A model generated the notes under the pieces. That model did not search any database and was not told the DNA's origin. It saw only the letters and a program-made list of their open reading frames with translations. Shown here in pieces: positions 11,683 through 21,890 of a stretch of DNA of 64,000 nucleotides. The translations under genes were made by a program, and so were the position numbers. The stretch's first letter is position 1. Every line of letters begins with the position of its first letter. Source of the stretch: Ricinus communis (taxonomy: Eukaryota > Streptophyta > Magnoliopsida > Malpighiales > Euphorbiaceae); the NCBI RefSeq assembly GCF_019578655.1, contig NC_063261.1, positions 28,313,126 to 28,377,125 on the forward strand. The letters are read 5' to 3'.

Positions 11683-12490
11683 TAGAGCTGAGCACGGATC
11701 GGTCCAATTCGGTTATTTATAAATCACCAGTACCATACCAAACCTTGGTTATTTTAAAATTGAAGGTACAAGTACCGTACCAAACATAAAAAGATCCAAT
11801 ACCGTATTGTACCAATTTTACGGTTCAATACAGTTCGGTTCGGTGCTATTTTCGGTTCTAAAAATTTTAAAAAATACAATTTTAATCTCATCTTTAATCA
11901 AATACATTTAGAGAAAATATGATTACCAACCTAAAAAAAGTAGCATGAAAATCTGAATTAAAATTGCAATCACATTCTTGAACAACCTGTTTCGCAATTC
12001 AATCACTTGCAAATACAATAATTCATTCAATATTCAAATACAAACCATTAAAATATATATTACTGCTAGCATAAAAATATTTTACAGATGGCAATCATTA
12101 AAATAAATAAATTTACAAACTTTATATAGCACTAAAATACATGTCTAAAATTAGCAAAGAAATGTTATTACCTCCCCTCAAAATTAGCACTCCACATTTA
12201 ATCTTGGCATAAGGGACTTACCAATCTTAAGATCTTGAATAATTTCTACAATAAAAGTAAAAAATTACGTCAATAAGACTTAACAGCATCAACAATAAAC
12301 AAACATATGTAAGAAGTAAAGAAATGTTACCTGACTCTATGCTTTCAATATCCTCTATTGATTCTTCTAGTTGGATAGGTTTATTTGAACTTTTAAGCCA
12401 ATCTTGACAACAAATAAGGACTTCCGCTGTTGTAGGAAGTAAACCTATTTTGTTATATTCTTCTACTTTTATAGTTACTATAAGTCAATT
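11683..12490 (-). mobile_element. hAT-superfamily transposon remnant
   Basis: The edge at about 11683 reads TAGAGCTGAGCACGG, followed by repeated GGTTCGGT-, ACCGTACC- and AATTCGG-type subterminal words, typical of plant hAT ends. About 500 bases inward on the minus strand are the last two exons of a transposase. The opposite end was not identified; the hAT-like terminus near 12880 may or may not belong to it. Confidence 0.6.
12184..12480 (-). pseudogene. hAT transposase C-terminal exons
   Basis: Two exons join in phase across a GT..AG intron: about 12480-12331 and 12245-12184 (stop TAA at 12186-12184). The first contains TTAEVLICCQDWLK, which fits the segment after the hAT dimerisation domain. 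The second ends MPRLNVEC. Nothing of the BED zinc finger or the DDE core is present nearby, so this is the 3' tail of a truncated gene. Confidence 0.55.
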
Positions 12491-12879
12491 CGTGTATTAT
12501 ATAGAAAAATCAAGTTTCTAATATATATATATAGTCTTTAAAATACTGGACAAAGTATTGTTTTCAACCTAAAAATATTAACTCTTATGAAAAGAAAAGT
12601 TAAGATAACAGATGTTTCATCTTCCACGTTTCAAACAATAATAATTACTCGAGGTTGGAGATGAATGCAAATTTTGAAATTTTTTGTTGGTAGTTCTGTT
12701 TGAAGCGAATATATATATATGTGTATAAGTTTATTTATTTATTATATATATTTGGTATAAATGATTCTTTTAAAATTTTTTGTAAACTTTATTTTTCAAT
12801 TTGAAGTTAATATTTTTTTTTGTAAATAAAAAATATTTTAAAATATTATCTCATTAAATTTATAGAATTGGTTATAACT

Positions 12880-13110
12880 AGGGATGACAGTTGGGCTGGT
12901 GTTTCTAAATATTTGTCTCGACTGAAGCCTAATGAGACAGATACGAGTAGTAATAAACAGATTTGGAACGAGTTTGAGATTAAATTTTACTATCTGTTCC
13001 GCGTTTGGGCCGAGTTCGAGTTTGAACATGTGGATACCCGTTACCCGATTATATAAATAGATATGAGTACAGGATATCCAAATCTAGATTCAGTACTTAC
13101 TTAGCTAAAC
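12880..13110 (+). repeat. Second hAT-like terminal region
   Basis: Begins TAGGGATGACAGTTGGGCTGG and contains ATACCCGTTACCCGATTA. This TAGGGATG..GGG-plus-tandem-CCCG layout is common at the ends of plant non-autonomous hAT elements. There are no coding motifs. It merges on its right with the ~90-bp repeat that flanks the virus block. Confidence 0.4.
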
Positions 13111-13195
13111 AGGTTTTGGATACCCTAACTCTTAGCCCGTTAAGAGTATTATTCATCATTTTGTTCCTTATTAAACTTGAACCTTAGAACCTTAG
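13094..13195 (+). repeat. Copy of the ~90-bp flanking repeat (left of virus block)
   Basis: Contains GGTTTTGGATACCCTAAC and TATTATTCATCATTTTGTTCC. The same order occurs twice at 29841-30045, on the other side of the nested virus/gypsy block. It marks DNA that was probably continuous before the insertions. Confidence 0.7.
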
Positions 13196-13216
13196 ACTCT
13201 TGGTAGTTTAACTCTT

Positions 13217-13260
13217 CGTATGCTCTGTGCTTGCCTCGTCTGAGGATCTTGCACATCAGA
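13217..13260 (+). repeat. Detached 44-bp piece of viral leader
   Basis: CGTATGCTCTGTGCTTGCCTCG.. is repeated in the same orientation at 15105-15148 with a single T/C difference. At 15105 it belongs to the pararetroviral leader just upstream of the primer site. Here it abuts the minus-strand virus copy, so it is a rearranged scrap of leader. Confidence 0.75.
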
Positions 13261-13539
13261 AACTTGTTGATCTTCTGATCTGTTTCTGATTTTTGTCCTA
13301 TTTTGAAATTCAGGGTCTTACTGAGCAAGCCATTCCTGAATTTGTTGGGCTTGATCAGCTTTGGAAGGATCCATTTGTTGTTGAATTGAATCTGGTTGAT
13401 CAATTTCCTCCTGGATAATTTCAGTCCAGGTCCTGATAGGCTTTGAAGATGAAGGGAGAATTTCCTTCATTGGGCTTTGAGTCGGCTTTGAACTTGCCGT
13501 TGATTTTTCTTCTTTGGATTTGGATTTTCGCGGTATTTT

Positions 13540-13901
13540 TCACTCCTGTTTTTGAAGAAACTCTCTGGTTAGAAAGTCTGGGATAGAATTCGAATCTCCT
13601 CTAATAAATTCGATTTCAAAATCAAAAATAGAAAGAATAGATTGCCATCTAGCAAAAATCTGTTTGGAAGCTATATTTTGAACATCTTTTTGTAAAACTT
13701 CTTTAGCAGATTTGCAATCAATCCTTAAAAGAAATTTTTGATTTAAAAGATCACTTTGGAATTTGGAAATACACAAAACTATCGAAAGAATTTCCTTTTT
13801 GATAGTTGAGTAATTCTTTTGCGTATCATTCCAGTGTGTAGAAGTAAACTGGACAATACATTCTTTGGAATTTTAGATTTGTTTAAGAATCCCACCATAA
13901 C
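13540..13901 (-). pseudogene. Pararetroviral RNase H (minus copy)
   Basis: Open in 13776-13540, in a different frame from the RT piece. Blocks: LLRIDCKSAKEVLQ (with the catalytic-type Asp), KQIFARWQSILSIFDFEIE and NSIPDFLTREFL, typical of the caulimovirid RNase H C-terminus. The ATG that opens the next ORF in the plus copy (19924) reads ATA here. Confidence 0.8.
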
Positions 13902-14915
13902 CTAATTCTGATGCATCAGTTTCAACAATTTTGAATGCATAGGATTAGCTAAATGCAGGCATGGAATTTCTAAAACTTGCTTTTTTATTCTTTGAACAAT
14001 TTTTGTATGCTGATCGGTCCAAGGAGAGGGATTTTTCCTTAGCATATCATGAAGGGGCTTTGCAAGATAGTTTAAATTTGGATAAAAATCCATGACATAA
14101 TTTAAACTACCAAGAAATCTTTGTAATTGGGTTTTTTCCAAAATTCTATCTGGAAACTTTGAAGTGAATGCAAGGGATCTCTCAATTGGGGTGATGGTGC
14201 CTCGAGAGATATAATGTCCAAGAAATCTGATTTTTGTTTGAAAAAGAGATATCTTGGTTTTTGAAACCACTAAACCATTCTTTTTAACAATATAGAAAAA
14301 TGTTTCTAAGTATTTGAAATGTTGTTCAATGGAATTTGAAAAGATTAACACATCATCAATGTAGACAATGCAAAACTTTGAATAAGGATTAAAAATGTCG
14401 TTCATGATTTTTTGAAATTCAGGAGCATTTTTCAATCCGAAAGGCATTACATTCCATTCATACTGGCCAAATGGAACTGTAAAAGCCGTTTTGTAACGAT
14501 CTTTTGGATCAATCTGGATTTGCCAAAATCCTGATTTCATATCAAACTTTGAAAAGATGAATGCAGAATGAAGTTTTTGAAGAAGATCTTTTTCGTTTGG
14601 AATAGGGTACCTAATCCACTTTAGGGCTTTATTTAAAGGTTTGTAATTGATCACTAGCCTAGGAGTTCCTCTTTCTATCTCGCTATTCTTGTTGACATAG
14701 AAAGCTGCACAAGACCAGGGTGATCTAGACTTTGAAATCAAACCTTTTTGCTCAAGATCTCTAATCTCATTTCTACAATGGCTTTCTAAAGACTCATTCA
14801 TCTGAATGGGCCTGGCTTTGGTAGGGATTTGCTTATCAGAAAAATCGTTTTCATATGGTAAATCTACCATATGTTGCTTTCGATTCCAAAAAGCATTTAG
14901 AAGATCAGAACAGAG
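13902..14915 (-). pseudogene. Pararetroviral reverse transcriptase (minus copy)
   Basis: Longest open part 14870-13902. Blocks in order: the entry segment with IPTKARPIQMN, PRLVINYKPLNK, FDMKSGFWQIQ, FGQYEWNVMPFGLKNAP and the intact active-site box YIDDVLIFS, then GHYISRGTITPIE and the connection domain. The frame is open upstream to the head-to-head junction, where it is cut. One codon is missing just after LKNAP relative to the plus copy, and the frame is lost before RNase H. The family normally makes this as part of a polyprotein that converts pregenomic RNA to DNA. Confidence 0.85.
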
Positions 14916-14916
14916 A

Positions 14917-14963
14917 TTAGAGAGAGAGAGTTTTTCCTCTTACATTCTTGTACTCCTCTTGTA
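14917..14963 (+). repeat. Terminal redundancy, left copy (47 bp)
   Basis: TTAGAGAGAGAGAG followed by TTTTTCCTCTTACATTCTTG and TACTCCTCTTGTA. It is identical to 21848-21894. In pararetroviruses the pregenomic RNA is terminally redundant, so such a repeat flanking a unit genome suggests that RNA or concatemeric DNA was the source. Confidence 0.8.
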
Positions 14964-15053
14964 AGTTTATATTTTCTTCTGTTCAAAGCTTTCAAAGTTT
15001 ATTTCAAAGATTGTATATTTGTTTCTTATTCATGTTCAAAGCCTGTTATTATC

Positions 15054-15059
15054 AATAAA
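15054..15059 (+). terminator. Polyadenylation signal in the viral leader
   Basis: AATAAA lies 91 bases after the terminal repeat, inside the leader. Plant pararetroviruses place their poly(A) signal just downstream of the promoter so that it is used on the second pass. The position agrees with that design. Confidence 0.5.
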
Positions 15060-15138
15060 AGTTCAAAGTTTATTTCCCTATCTATCATCTTCTTTATCAT
15101 CAAGCGTATGCTCTGTGCTTGCCTCGTCTGAGGATCCT

Positions 15139-15151
15139 GCACATCAGAGCC
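15139..15151 (+). promoter_or_regulatory. Degenerate tRNA-Met primer site of the pararetrovirus
   Basis: TGCACATCAGAGCC retains ATCAGAGCC of the canonical TGGTATCAGAGCC; the 5' part is altered. It sits between the leader repeat and the movement-protein frame, as expected. Confidence 0.45.
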
Positions 15152-15237
15152 TATTGGGTTTCGGGATTAGAAGCATATCTACATAAAAAAGATTTTAAAC
15201 TCATTTTAAACTGCATCATATTTCTGATAAATAAGCA

Positions 15238-16962
15238 TTGTTCATTTTATGCGCAGTAGTAAGTCCCGACGGGTATAGGGCAGTAAAGCTGAGAGCTATG
15301 GTTCATGTTTGTTTAAAAGTTATTTTGGTTTATTTTAAAATGAATTTAGAACCATTTTTCTGTAGATCTTCTTCTTTCTCAAATTCTTCTGCCTCTGAAT
15401 CATCGAGGTACAAAGGTCTAGTAAATAGTGAAGAAATCACTATTGAAGATTTTTCAAAGCATATAGATGATTGGGAAATACCCAAAGTTCAAAAGAAACA
15501 AATTTATGAGTTTTCAAAGTTTCCTCTCTTCAAAACTGATTTTACAATCAAAACTGAAGAAAGAGACATTCAGATTTCAAAGCCTTTTGAAGAGATTTAT
15601 CTCTTAAAGACCCTCCAAAAGCATATGGAAAAGGATTATAAGTATATCTACATAGGCCTTGTCTAGGTAGGAATAAAGCCCCTTATCAGAGAAGGTTTAT
15701 ATACTTCCATTTTAGCAGTCCTTAGGGATGCTAGGTTTACAAATTTCTATGATTCTTTGTTAGGTACTGTTGAGTTGAGCCTCAATAAAGGACCTATTTC
15801 TTTCAACTGTTTTCCAAATATCACGATTTCTTTAAATGATAAAAATATTTTAAAGAGCATCGTTCTTCAAATAAAGACACACAATTACAAAATGCTTGAA
15901 GGATCTATTCCGATAGCATTAATTTTCAAGATTCATTACAAAGCTATGATTTCTGCCTTTGGTTCCAAACACAAGCTTCACTCACCAAAAGGAGAAACCT
16001 TGTTCCTACAAACAGATTTATCCAAATCCCACGCAACCATTCCAAAAACCATTCAATGGAAAGACATCACTCTTCCAGAAGAATGGATCCTTGAAGGTGC
16101 AACCCAACCTACATCTCCAAAGCAAACAGAACCAAACACAAACCTCAAACACATAGCCCAATTCCCAGATGGAAAGGTAAAGATCACATTCAACAGAAAA
16201 TCATCTTCCTCTAGATTTTCTGATGATGGTTCTTCAACATCGACCATAGATATTGGAAGGGTATCCAAAATACCTTCTGTTATTTATGCTCCTTACAAAG
16301 AACCAATTCCATCTCAAACACAACCTCGATTTTCAACATCTGATGTTCCAAACAATATACTTCAGAATGTTGATTACCAAAGCAATATCCCCAGACCAAT
16401 TTACAATGATCCAAAGAAAGATGAAGAAGATATAGAGATGACCTCTACCCCATCTTCACCATCACCATCAGCCATAACCCAAAATCTTGAAGCAGAGATC
16501 AACATGATTTCAAAAGATTTTCAAATAGATAAAAAACTTTTGCATGAAGATTTCTATTCTAAGAAAAACTATCTTAAAAAACTTTGGTTTTTTAAAAATT
16601 TTTTGCAAGAAAAAGATAGTATTCAAGAAAGATACTATCAATTTTGCATTCAAAACAAAGCCCTAATCAAATTTTTTGATTGGTTTCAAATCTATTGCAA
16701 AGAAAATGGTATCCTTTATCCTTTCAAAGAAAAGCTCATTAGTCCTGTCACAGTAAGGAACAAAGCCCCTGAATGGAAGGTAGGAGAAAACCTAACCGTC
16801 CAGTCTGATCATCCTCCCCTTAGGAAAATAACTATTCCCTATGGAGAGAGTGAGATAGAAGCTACTCCTTACAAATTGGTAGGAGAAGACCTAGACAAGA
16901 ATGTCAAGAATATTGTTCAGCAGATGAATGGAATATATTTGGAATGCCTCCTCCGTCTATGA
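15238..16962 (+). pseudogene. Pararetroviral movement protein
   Basis: One frame runs from at least 15238 to 16962 with a single in-frame TAG at 15664-15666, in the middle of a conserved strand. The 30K-type core lies around codons of 15600-15960, with blocks REGLYTSILAVLRDARF, LNKGPISFNCFPN and IPIALIFKIHYKAM. A long Ser/Pro/Gln-rich tail follows, then a Lys-rich helical segment at about 16500-16700. In plant viruses this family enlarges plasmodesmata for cell-to-cell spread. The end of the frame runs into a local duplication at 16924-17112 that breaks continuity with the coat region. Confidence 0.8.
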
Positions 16963-17112
16963 ATGGAATATATTTGGAATGTCTGAATACAAGAATGTCA
17001 AGAATGTCAAGAATATCTAGGAATTGAAAATAGGAACAACATCCTAACCCAGTCTAGATTCAATGCCTCCTCCGTCTATGAATGGAATATATTTGGAATG
17101 TCTGAATACAAT
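16924..17112 (+). repeat. Local duplication at the movement/coat junction
   Basis: ATGAATGGAATATATTTGGA occurs three times (from about 16924, 16961 and 17079). A longer unit, TGCCTCCTCCGTCTATGAAT onward, occurs twice (from about 16946 and 17068), 122 bases apart. The triple AAGAATGTC stretch between them looks like replication slippage. The duplication disrupts the polyprotein frame. Confidence 0.8.
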
Positions 17113-18366
17113 ATTCTTGGTCTCTTACAGCAGATGACCATGGCAGCCAATGCTTACAAAACCCAAAGCGGTACCTCTAATAGAGCCATTGCTGAGCTCC
17201 TGATAGCTGGATTTTCTGGCCAGCTTAAAGGATGGTGGGATTATCATCTCACTCAAGCACAACAGCTCCAAATCTTAGGTGCTATCCAAACCACAGTGGA
17301 AGGAACTCCCATATTAGATGAATTAGGAAATCCAATTAAGGATGCAGTATCAACTTTAATCCTCAAAATTTTCCTTCATTTCATAGGAGACCCTTCTCTT
17401 CTGAAAGACAAAAATGCTGAGCTCCTTAGCAACCTCACTTGCAAAAAGCTTAGCAATTTCCAAGCCTACAAAGACACCTTCCTAACCAGAGTCATGCTTA
17501 GGGAAGATTCTAGCCAACCTTTCTGGAAAGAGAAATTCTTAGCCGGTTTACCTAAGATTCTAGGTGAAAGAGTTAGGAATACCATAAGAAAAGCACATAA
17601 TGGTCAGATCCCTTATGATTTCTATACTTATGGTGAGCTAGTTAGCCTTACTCAGAAAGAAGGTTTAAAGATATGTCATGACCTTAAGCTCCAAAGACAG
17701 CTCAAATGGGAGATGAAAAAGACTAGGCAGGAACTAGGTAGTTTCTGTAACCAGTTTGAGTATAACCCCATAGAGCCCTCTTCTTCCTGCAAAGGGAAGT
17801 GCAAAGAAAATTTTTCTAAGTCTTTTAAGAAAAAACGATTTTTTAAAAATAGAAAGACTCCTAGAAGTAAGGAAAATTTCTACAAAAGACCATCTTCTTC
17901 CAAATTTCCAAAAAAGGATTCCAAAAAAGATTTTTCCAAAATTACATGCTTTAAATGTGGTAAGAAAGGCCACACTTCAAAGTATTGTAGATTTTCCAAA
18001 AAACTTCATGAGCTCCAAATAGAAGAAGAAGTTTTAGCAAAAATTTCTGCTCTTCTAGTCGATTCCTTTGAATCAGAATTCTCAAACAGTGAGGAAGAAT
18101 TTCAAATTGATGAAATCAAAACCTCATATGAGTCTTCTGAAACAGATTCCGAAAGTTTTTCAAAGAATATTAATATGCTCACTAGGCAACAAGAAGCTCT
18201 TCTTGAACCTGTTAAGCATATTAATGATCCTCAAATCCAAAAACAAGTTTTAAAAGAGATTTTAAAAACTGAATCCCTTGTACCCTCTTCTAGTAAGAAC
18301 ACTTATGATCTTACTATGATTTTGGACAAAGAGAAGAAGTTGAAAAACCCTCTTCCTACTGTTTAA
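17098..18366 (+). pseudogene. Pararetroviral coat protein with zinc knuckle
   Basis: Open frame of 422 codons; its ATG (17098) lies within the duplicated segment, so it may not be the native start. The N-terminal half is helical with WWDYHL, RNAIAELLIAGF-like and KLSNFQAYKDTFLTR blocks typical of caulimovirid capsid proteins. A very basic Lys/Ser stretch (about 17770-17940) precedes one CCHC knuckle, CFKCGKKGHTSKYC (17946-17987). An acidic Glu/Ser tail follows. The frame ends at TAA 18364-18366, yet the same frame reopens immediately into the protease region. That stop may therefore be a later mutation in a longer polyprotein. Confidence 0.82.
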
Positions 18367-19473
18367 CAACTTCAAAAGGAGATTAAAGCCATCAAAACAG
18401 AACTCAAAGAGTTGAAAGAAAAACAACAAAATGATTCTGTTTTGCTTCAAAACCTGATCCTCAAGCAGAATAGTGATTCTGATTCTGATGAGGAAAATGA
18501 TTTTCAAAATCTTGAAGTTTCTGAAAATGTTCTTGAAACCTTCATCAATGTTTTAAAGGAAATTACTTCAAGAAAGTATTTGATTCAGATAAAGCTTGTT
18601 TTCCCTGGTGATTTCCAAATAGAAACCATCGCCTTGTTTGATACAGGAGCAGATCTCAATTGTATCAATTGCGAGTTGGTTCCTAAAAGGTATCATCAAG
18701 AAACCAAAGAAAGGCTGACTTCAGCCAATTCTTCAAAGATTAAGATTGCTGGTAAAACTGAAGCCGCAATTCTTAATAACAACATTGCTTTAAAGAATAT
18801 TTTTATTCTTACAAAACCCTTAAATAAAGCTCTAAAATGGATTAGGTACCCTATTCAAAACAAAAAAGATCTTCTTCAAAAACTTCATTCTGCATTCATC
18901 TTTTCAAAGTTTGATATGAAATCAGGATTTTGGCAAATCCAGATTGATTCAAAAGATCGTTACAAAACGGCTTTTACAGTTCCATTTGGCCAGTATGAAT
19001 GGAATGTAATGCCTTTCGGATTGAAAAATGCTCCTTCTGAATTTCAAAAAATCATGAACGACATTTTTAATGCTTATTCAAAGTTTTACATTGTCTACAT
19101 TAATGATGTGTTAATCTTTTCAAATTCCATTGAACAACATTTCAAACACTTAGAAATATTTTTCTATGTTGTTAAAAAGAATGGTTTAGTGGTTTCAAAA
19201 ACCAAGATATCTCTTTTTCAAACAAAAATCAGATTTTTTGGACATTATATCTCTCGAGGCACCATCACCCCAATTGAGAGATCCCTTGCATTCACTTTAA
19301 AGTTTCCAGATAGAATTTTGGAAAAAACCCAATTACAAAGATTTCTTGGTAGTTTAAATTATATCATGGATTTTTATCCAAATTTAAACTGTCTTGCAAA
19401 GCCCCTTCATGATAGGCTAAGGAAAAATCCCCCTCCTTGTACCGATCAGCATACAAAATTGTTCAAAGAATAA
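18367..19473 (+). pseudogene. Pararetroviral protease-reverse transcriptase with internal deletion
   Basis: In frame with the coat region apart from the single TAA. A coiled-coil-like Glu/Lys segment is followed by the retropepsin motif FDTGADLNC (around 18640). About 50 codons later the protease is cut and joined in frame, near 18810-18823, to the RT middle (KALKWIRYP). The last part of the protease and the RT N-terminal segment present in the minus copy are missing. The active-site box reads YINDVLIFS, where the minus copy has YIDD. The frame is lost at 19473. Confidence 0.85.
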
Positions 19474-20039
19474 AAAAGAAAGTTTTAGAAATTCCATGCC
19501 TGCATTTAGCTGATCCATCTGCATTCAAAATTGTTGAAACTGATGCATCAGAATTAGGTTATGGTGGGATTCTTAAACAAATCTAAAATTCCAAAGAATG
19601 TATTGTCCAGTTTACTTCTGCACACTGGAATGATACGCAAAAGAATTACTCAACTATCAAAAAGGAAATTCTTTCAATAGTTTTGTGTATTTTCAAATTT
19701 CAAAGTGATCTTTTAAATCAAAAATTTCTTTTAAGTATTGATTGCAAATATGCTAAAGAAGTTTTACAAAAAGATGTTCAAAATATAGCTTCCAAACAGA
19801 TTTTTGCTAGATGGCAAGCTATTCTTTCTGTTTTTGATTTTGAAATCGAATTTATTAGAGGAGATTCGAATTCTATCCCAGACTTTCTAACCAGAGAGTT
19901 TCTTCAAAAAACAGGAGTGAAAAATGCCGCGAAAATCCAAATCCAAAGAAGAAAAATCAATGGCAAGTTCAAAGCCGACTCAAAGCCCAATGAAGGAAAT
20001 TCTCCCTTCATCTTCAAAGCCTATCAGGACCTGGACTGA
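19474..20039 (+). pseudogene. Pararetroviral RNase H (plus copy)
   Basis: A frameshift separates it from RT. Recognisable from about 19490 (LETDASELGYGG-type segment with a stop nearby) and open from 19683 to 20039. It includes LLSIDCKYAKEVLQ, KQIFARWQAILSVFDFEIE and NSIPDFLTREFL. Two residues differ from the minus copy in the first block. The frame overlaps the next ORF by about 115 bases. Confidence 0.8.
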
Positions 20040-21279
20040 AATTATCCAGGAGAAAATTGATCAACCAGATCCAGTTCAACAACAAATGGATCCTTCCAAA
20101 GCTGATCAAGCCCAACAAATTCAGGAATGGCTTGCTCAGTAAGACCCTGAATTCATTCAAAGGCAGATGGTTCAATCCCTATCTGAACCATCTTCAAAGC
20201 AAATAATTCCAAAGCCAGAAGCAATTCCAAAGTCGTCCTCCTCCTCCATTAAGAGTAAAGGTATACTCTCTATCCCTTTTCAAAAAACCGAGATAGAAAT
20301 TTTCCCTCAAAATCTATCTCAAAGTTCAAATAGTATTTCAAAGCCAAATTCTCAAGAAATTATTTTGTCTCAATCAAAACGTTTTAAATCCAATGAGTAT
20401 TTGGAAAAACAAAGTTTTCAAAATATTTTAACAGTTGAGGAAGGATTCTGTACAGAAAGCCCCTCTAAACTGGTTTCAAAGATTTTCCCTCCAAGATGGT
20501 ATTTCAAACCCTGGAATGTTTCAAAGCCTCAGTCTTACTACCAGTCTATCCTTGAGATAACTGGTTCCGCCAAATTCAAACATTTCAAAAAGAACAAAAC
20601 CCATAAAGATCCTGCATACTGCACATGCACTATTCAAAGAATTCATCACCCTTCTGATTGGGGAATGGATTTACACTCTCCCAGATCTTTTCCAACATCC
20701 CTTCAAAGAACCTACCCTTCAAACCTAAATACCTCCTTCAACTATTGGGATTACCAGCAAGCCTAGTTTAATACCTTTCTCCTCCAAAACGAAGGACAAA
20801 GCCACTATTGCCTTTTCTACTTCGATACAAGCCTCATTCAAACTTCAAAGATCCCCTACTGGTTCAAACAATAGTGGAATTATTATGGTAATGTCCCTGA
20901 AACCATAATTCTAGAAGTCTTGCCCTTGTTTAACCTCTTCAAAGCCAATTACAAACCTAACAGAATAGAAAGGCGTTATCCCCCGCTACTCCTATTTTGT
21001 TCAAATTTCTTTCTCCCCTGGGTATGTGTCTGGTATTTTCATTTCAACCAATCTCCAGACGGTAAAATCATCCTTACCCGGAGATTCAAAGTAAAATGGT
21101 GGGATAAATTTAACCACCAAGATAAATTATCCCTCAAAGCTATTCAAAACTTCCTTACCAAAAATAGCTTATTGCCACCTCCAAAAGAACAAACCATGTT
21201 CCTGGCACAGAAGTCTTTTTTAATTCCAAAGCTTGCTGCAGCCCAAACAGAAGAAGATTTCTTGCAATTAATTAAATAA
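19924..21279 (+). pseudogene. Additional pararetroviral ORF downstream of RNase H
   Basis: One frame of 452 codons from ATG 19924 to the stop at 21277-21279, interrupted by three in-frame stops (TAA 20140-20142, TAG 20764-20766, and a TAG near 20875). It overlaps the RNase H end in another frame. The N-terminus is Lys/Ser/Gln-rich (PRKSKSKEEKS). The C-terminal half is aromatic-rich with PPRWYFKPWNVSKPQ, YYQSILEIT, FNYWDYQQA, LPWVCVWY-type and RRFKVKWWDKF blocks. I recognise no enzymatic family. The constant frame across stops shows that it was once coding. It could be a viroplasmin/transactivator-like or a lineage-specific protein. Confidence 0.7.
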
Positions 21280-21487
21280 TTGTCAGAGACTGCTTCTTCT
21301 AAAGGCAAATCAAAAGCATCATTTTCCTCCTCTAGTGCCAGTACAGCGGCAATAGACCTGGACGGTGATTCCAACAAGGATGATTGTTTTGGGATTTTCA
21401 AGCCCATAAAATAATCTCCGTAAAAAGTCCATGGGTTGAAAACCAGAAATGGCAGCCCAAGGTTCCTTGTGTTGGGCCAAAAGCCCG

Positions 21488-21592
21488 GGTTCAAAAAGAA
21501 AAAGAAAAGAAAAAAGAAAAAGAAAGAGAAAAGAAAAGAAAAGAAAAAGACAAAAGACAAAAAGAAAAGGTCAAAAAGAAAAGGCAAAAGAT
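21488..21592 (+). repeat. Purine-rich (A/G) tract
   Basis: About 100 bases of almost pure A and G (AAAAAGAAAAAGAAAAGAAA-type) between the last viral ORF and the promoter. Purine tracts prime plus-strand synthesis in retroid elements. This one is much longer than a functional tract and may have expanded by slippage. Confidence 0.6.
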
Positions 21593-21732
21593 TCTTTCAA
21601 AGATATGGCCGACATCTTTCTCCAAAGGCGTGAAGCATTATTGCAAAAATCCAAAGACTAGTGGATCCACCTTTACTCCACTAACAAAAGCATCCAAAGC
21701 TCCAATGAAGGTATCCAAAGCTTCAAGACCGC

Positions 21733-21743
21733 TATATAAATAG
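21733..21743 (+). promoter_or_regulatory. Pararetroviral TATA box
   Basis: TATATAAATAG lies 105 bases before the right 47-bp terminal repeat, in the position of the pregenomic (35S-type) promoter. Transcription would start about 30 bases downstream and run into the gypsy LTR. Confidence 0.65.
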
Positions 21744-21847
21744 GAGTTCTCCCTAGAAGACCGCAGAATGCATAATACGAAGAAGAGCCTCTTCTATTAT
21801 ACAAGTCTCACTACAAAGAGAAGAAATATAGAGTGAAAAGAGTGAGT

Positions 21848-21890
21848 TTAGAGAGAGAGAGTTTTTCCTCTTACATTCTTGTACTCCTCT

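Larger units (their letters stand above)
13310..14916 (-). mobile_element. Endogenous pararetrovirus, minus-strand partial copy
   Basis: Contains reverse transcriptase, RNase H and the start of the downstream ORF region, reading leftward. It ends at 14916, exactly where the 47-bp terminal repeat of the plus-strand copy starts, so the two copies meet head to head. Bases 13310-14640 are the inverted counterpart of about 18818-20150. The protease, coat and movement genes are absent. Confidence 0.85.
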
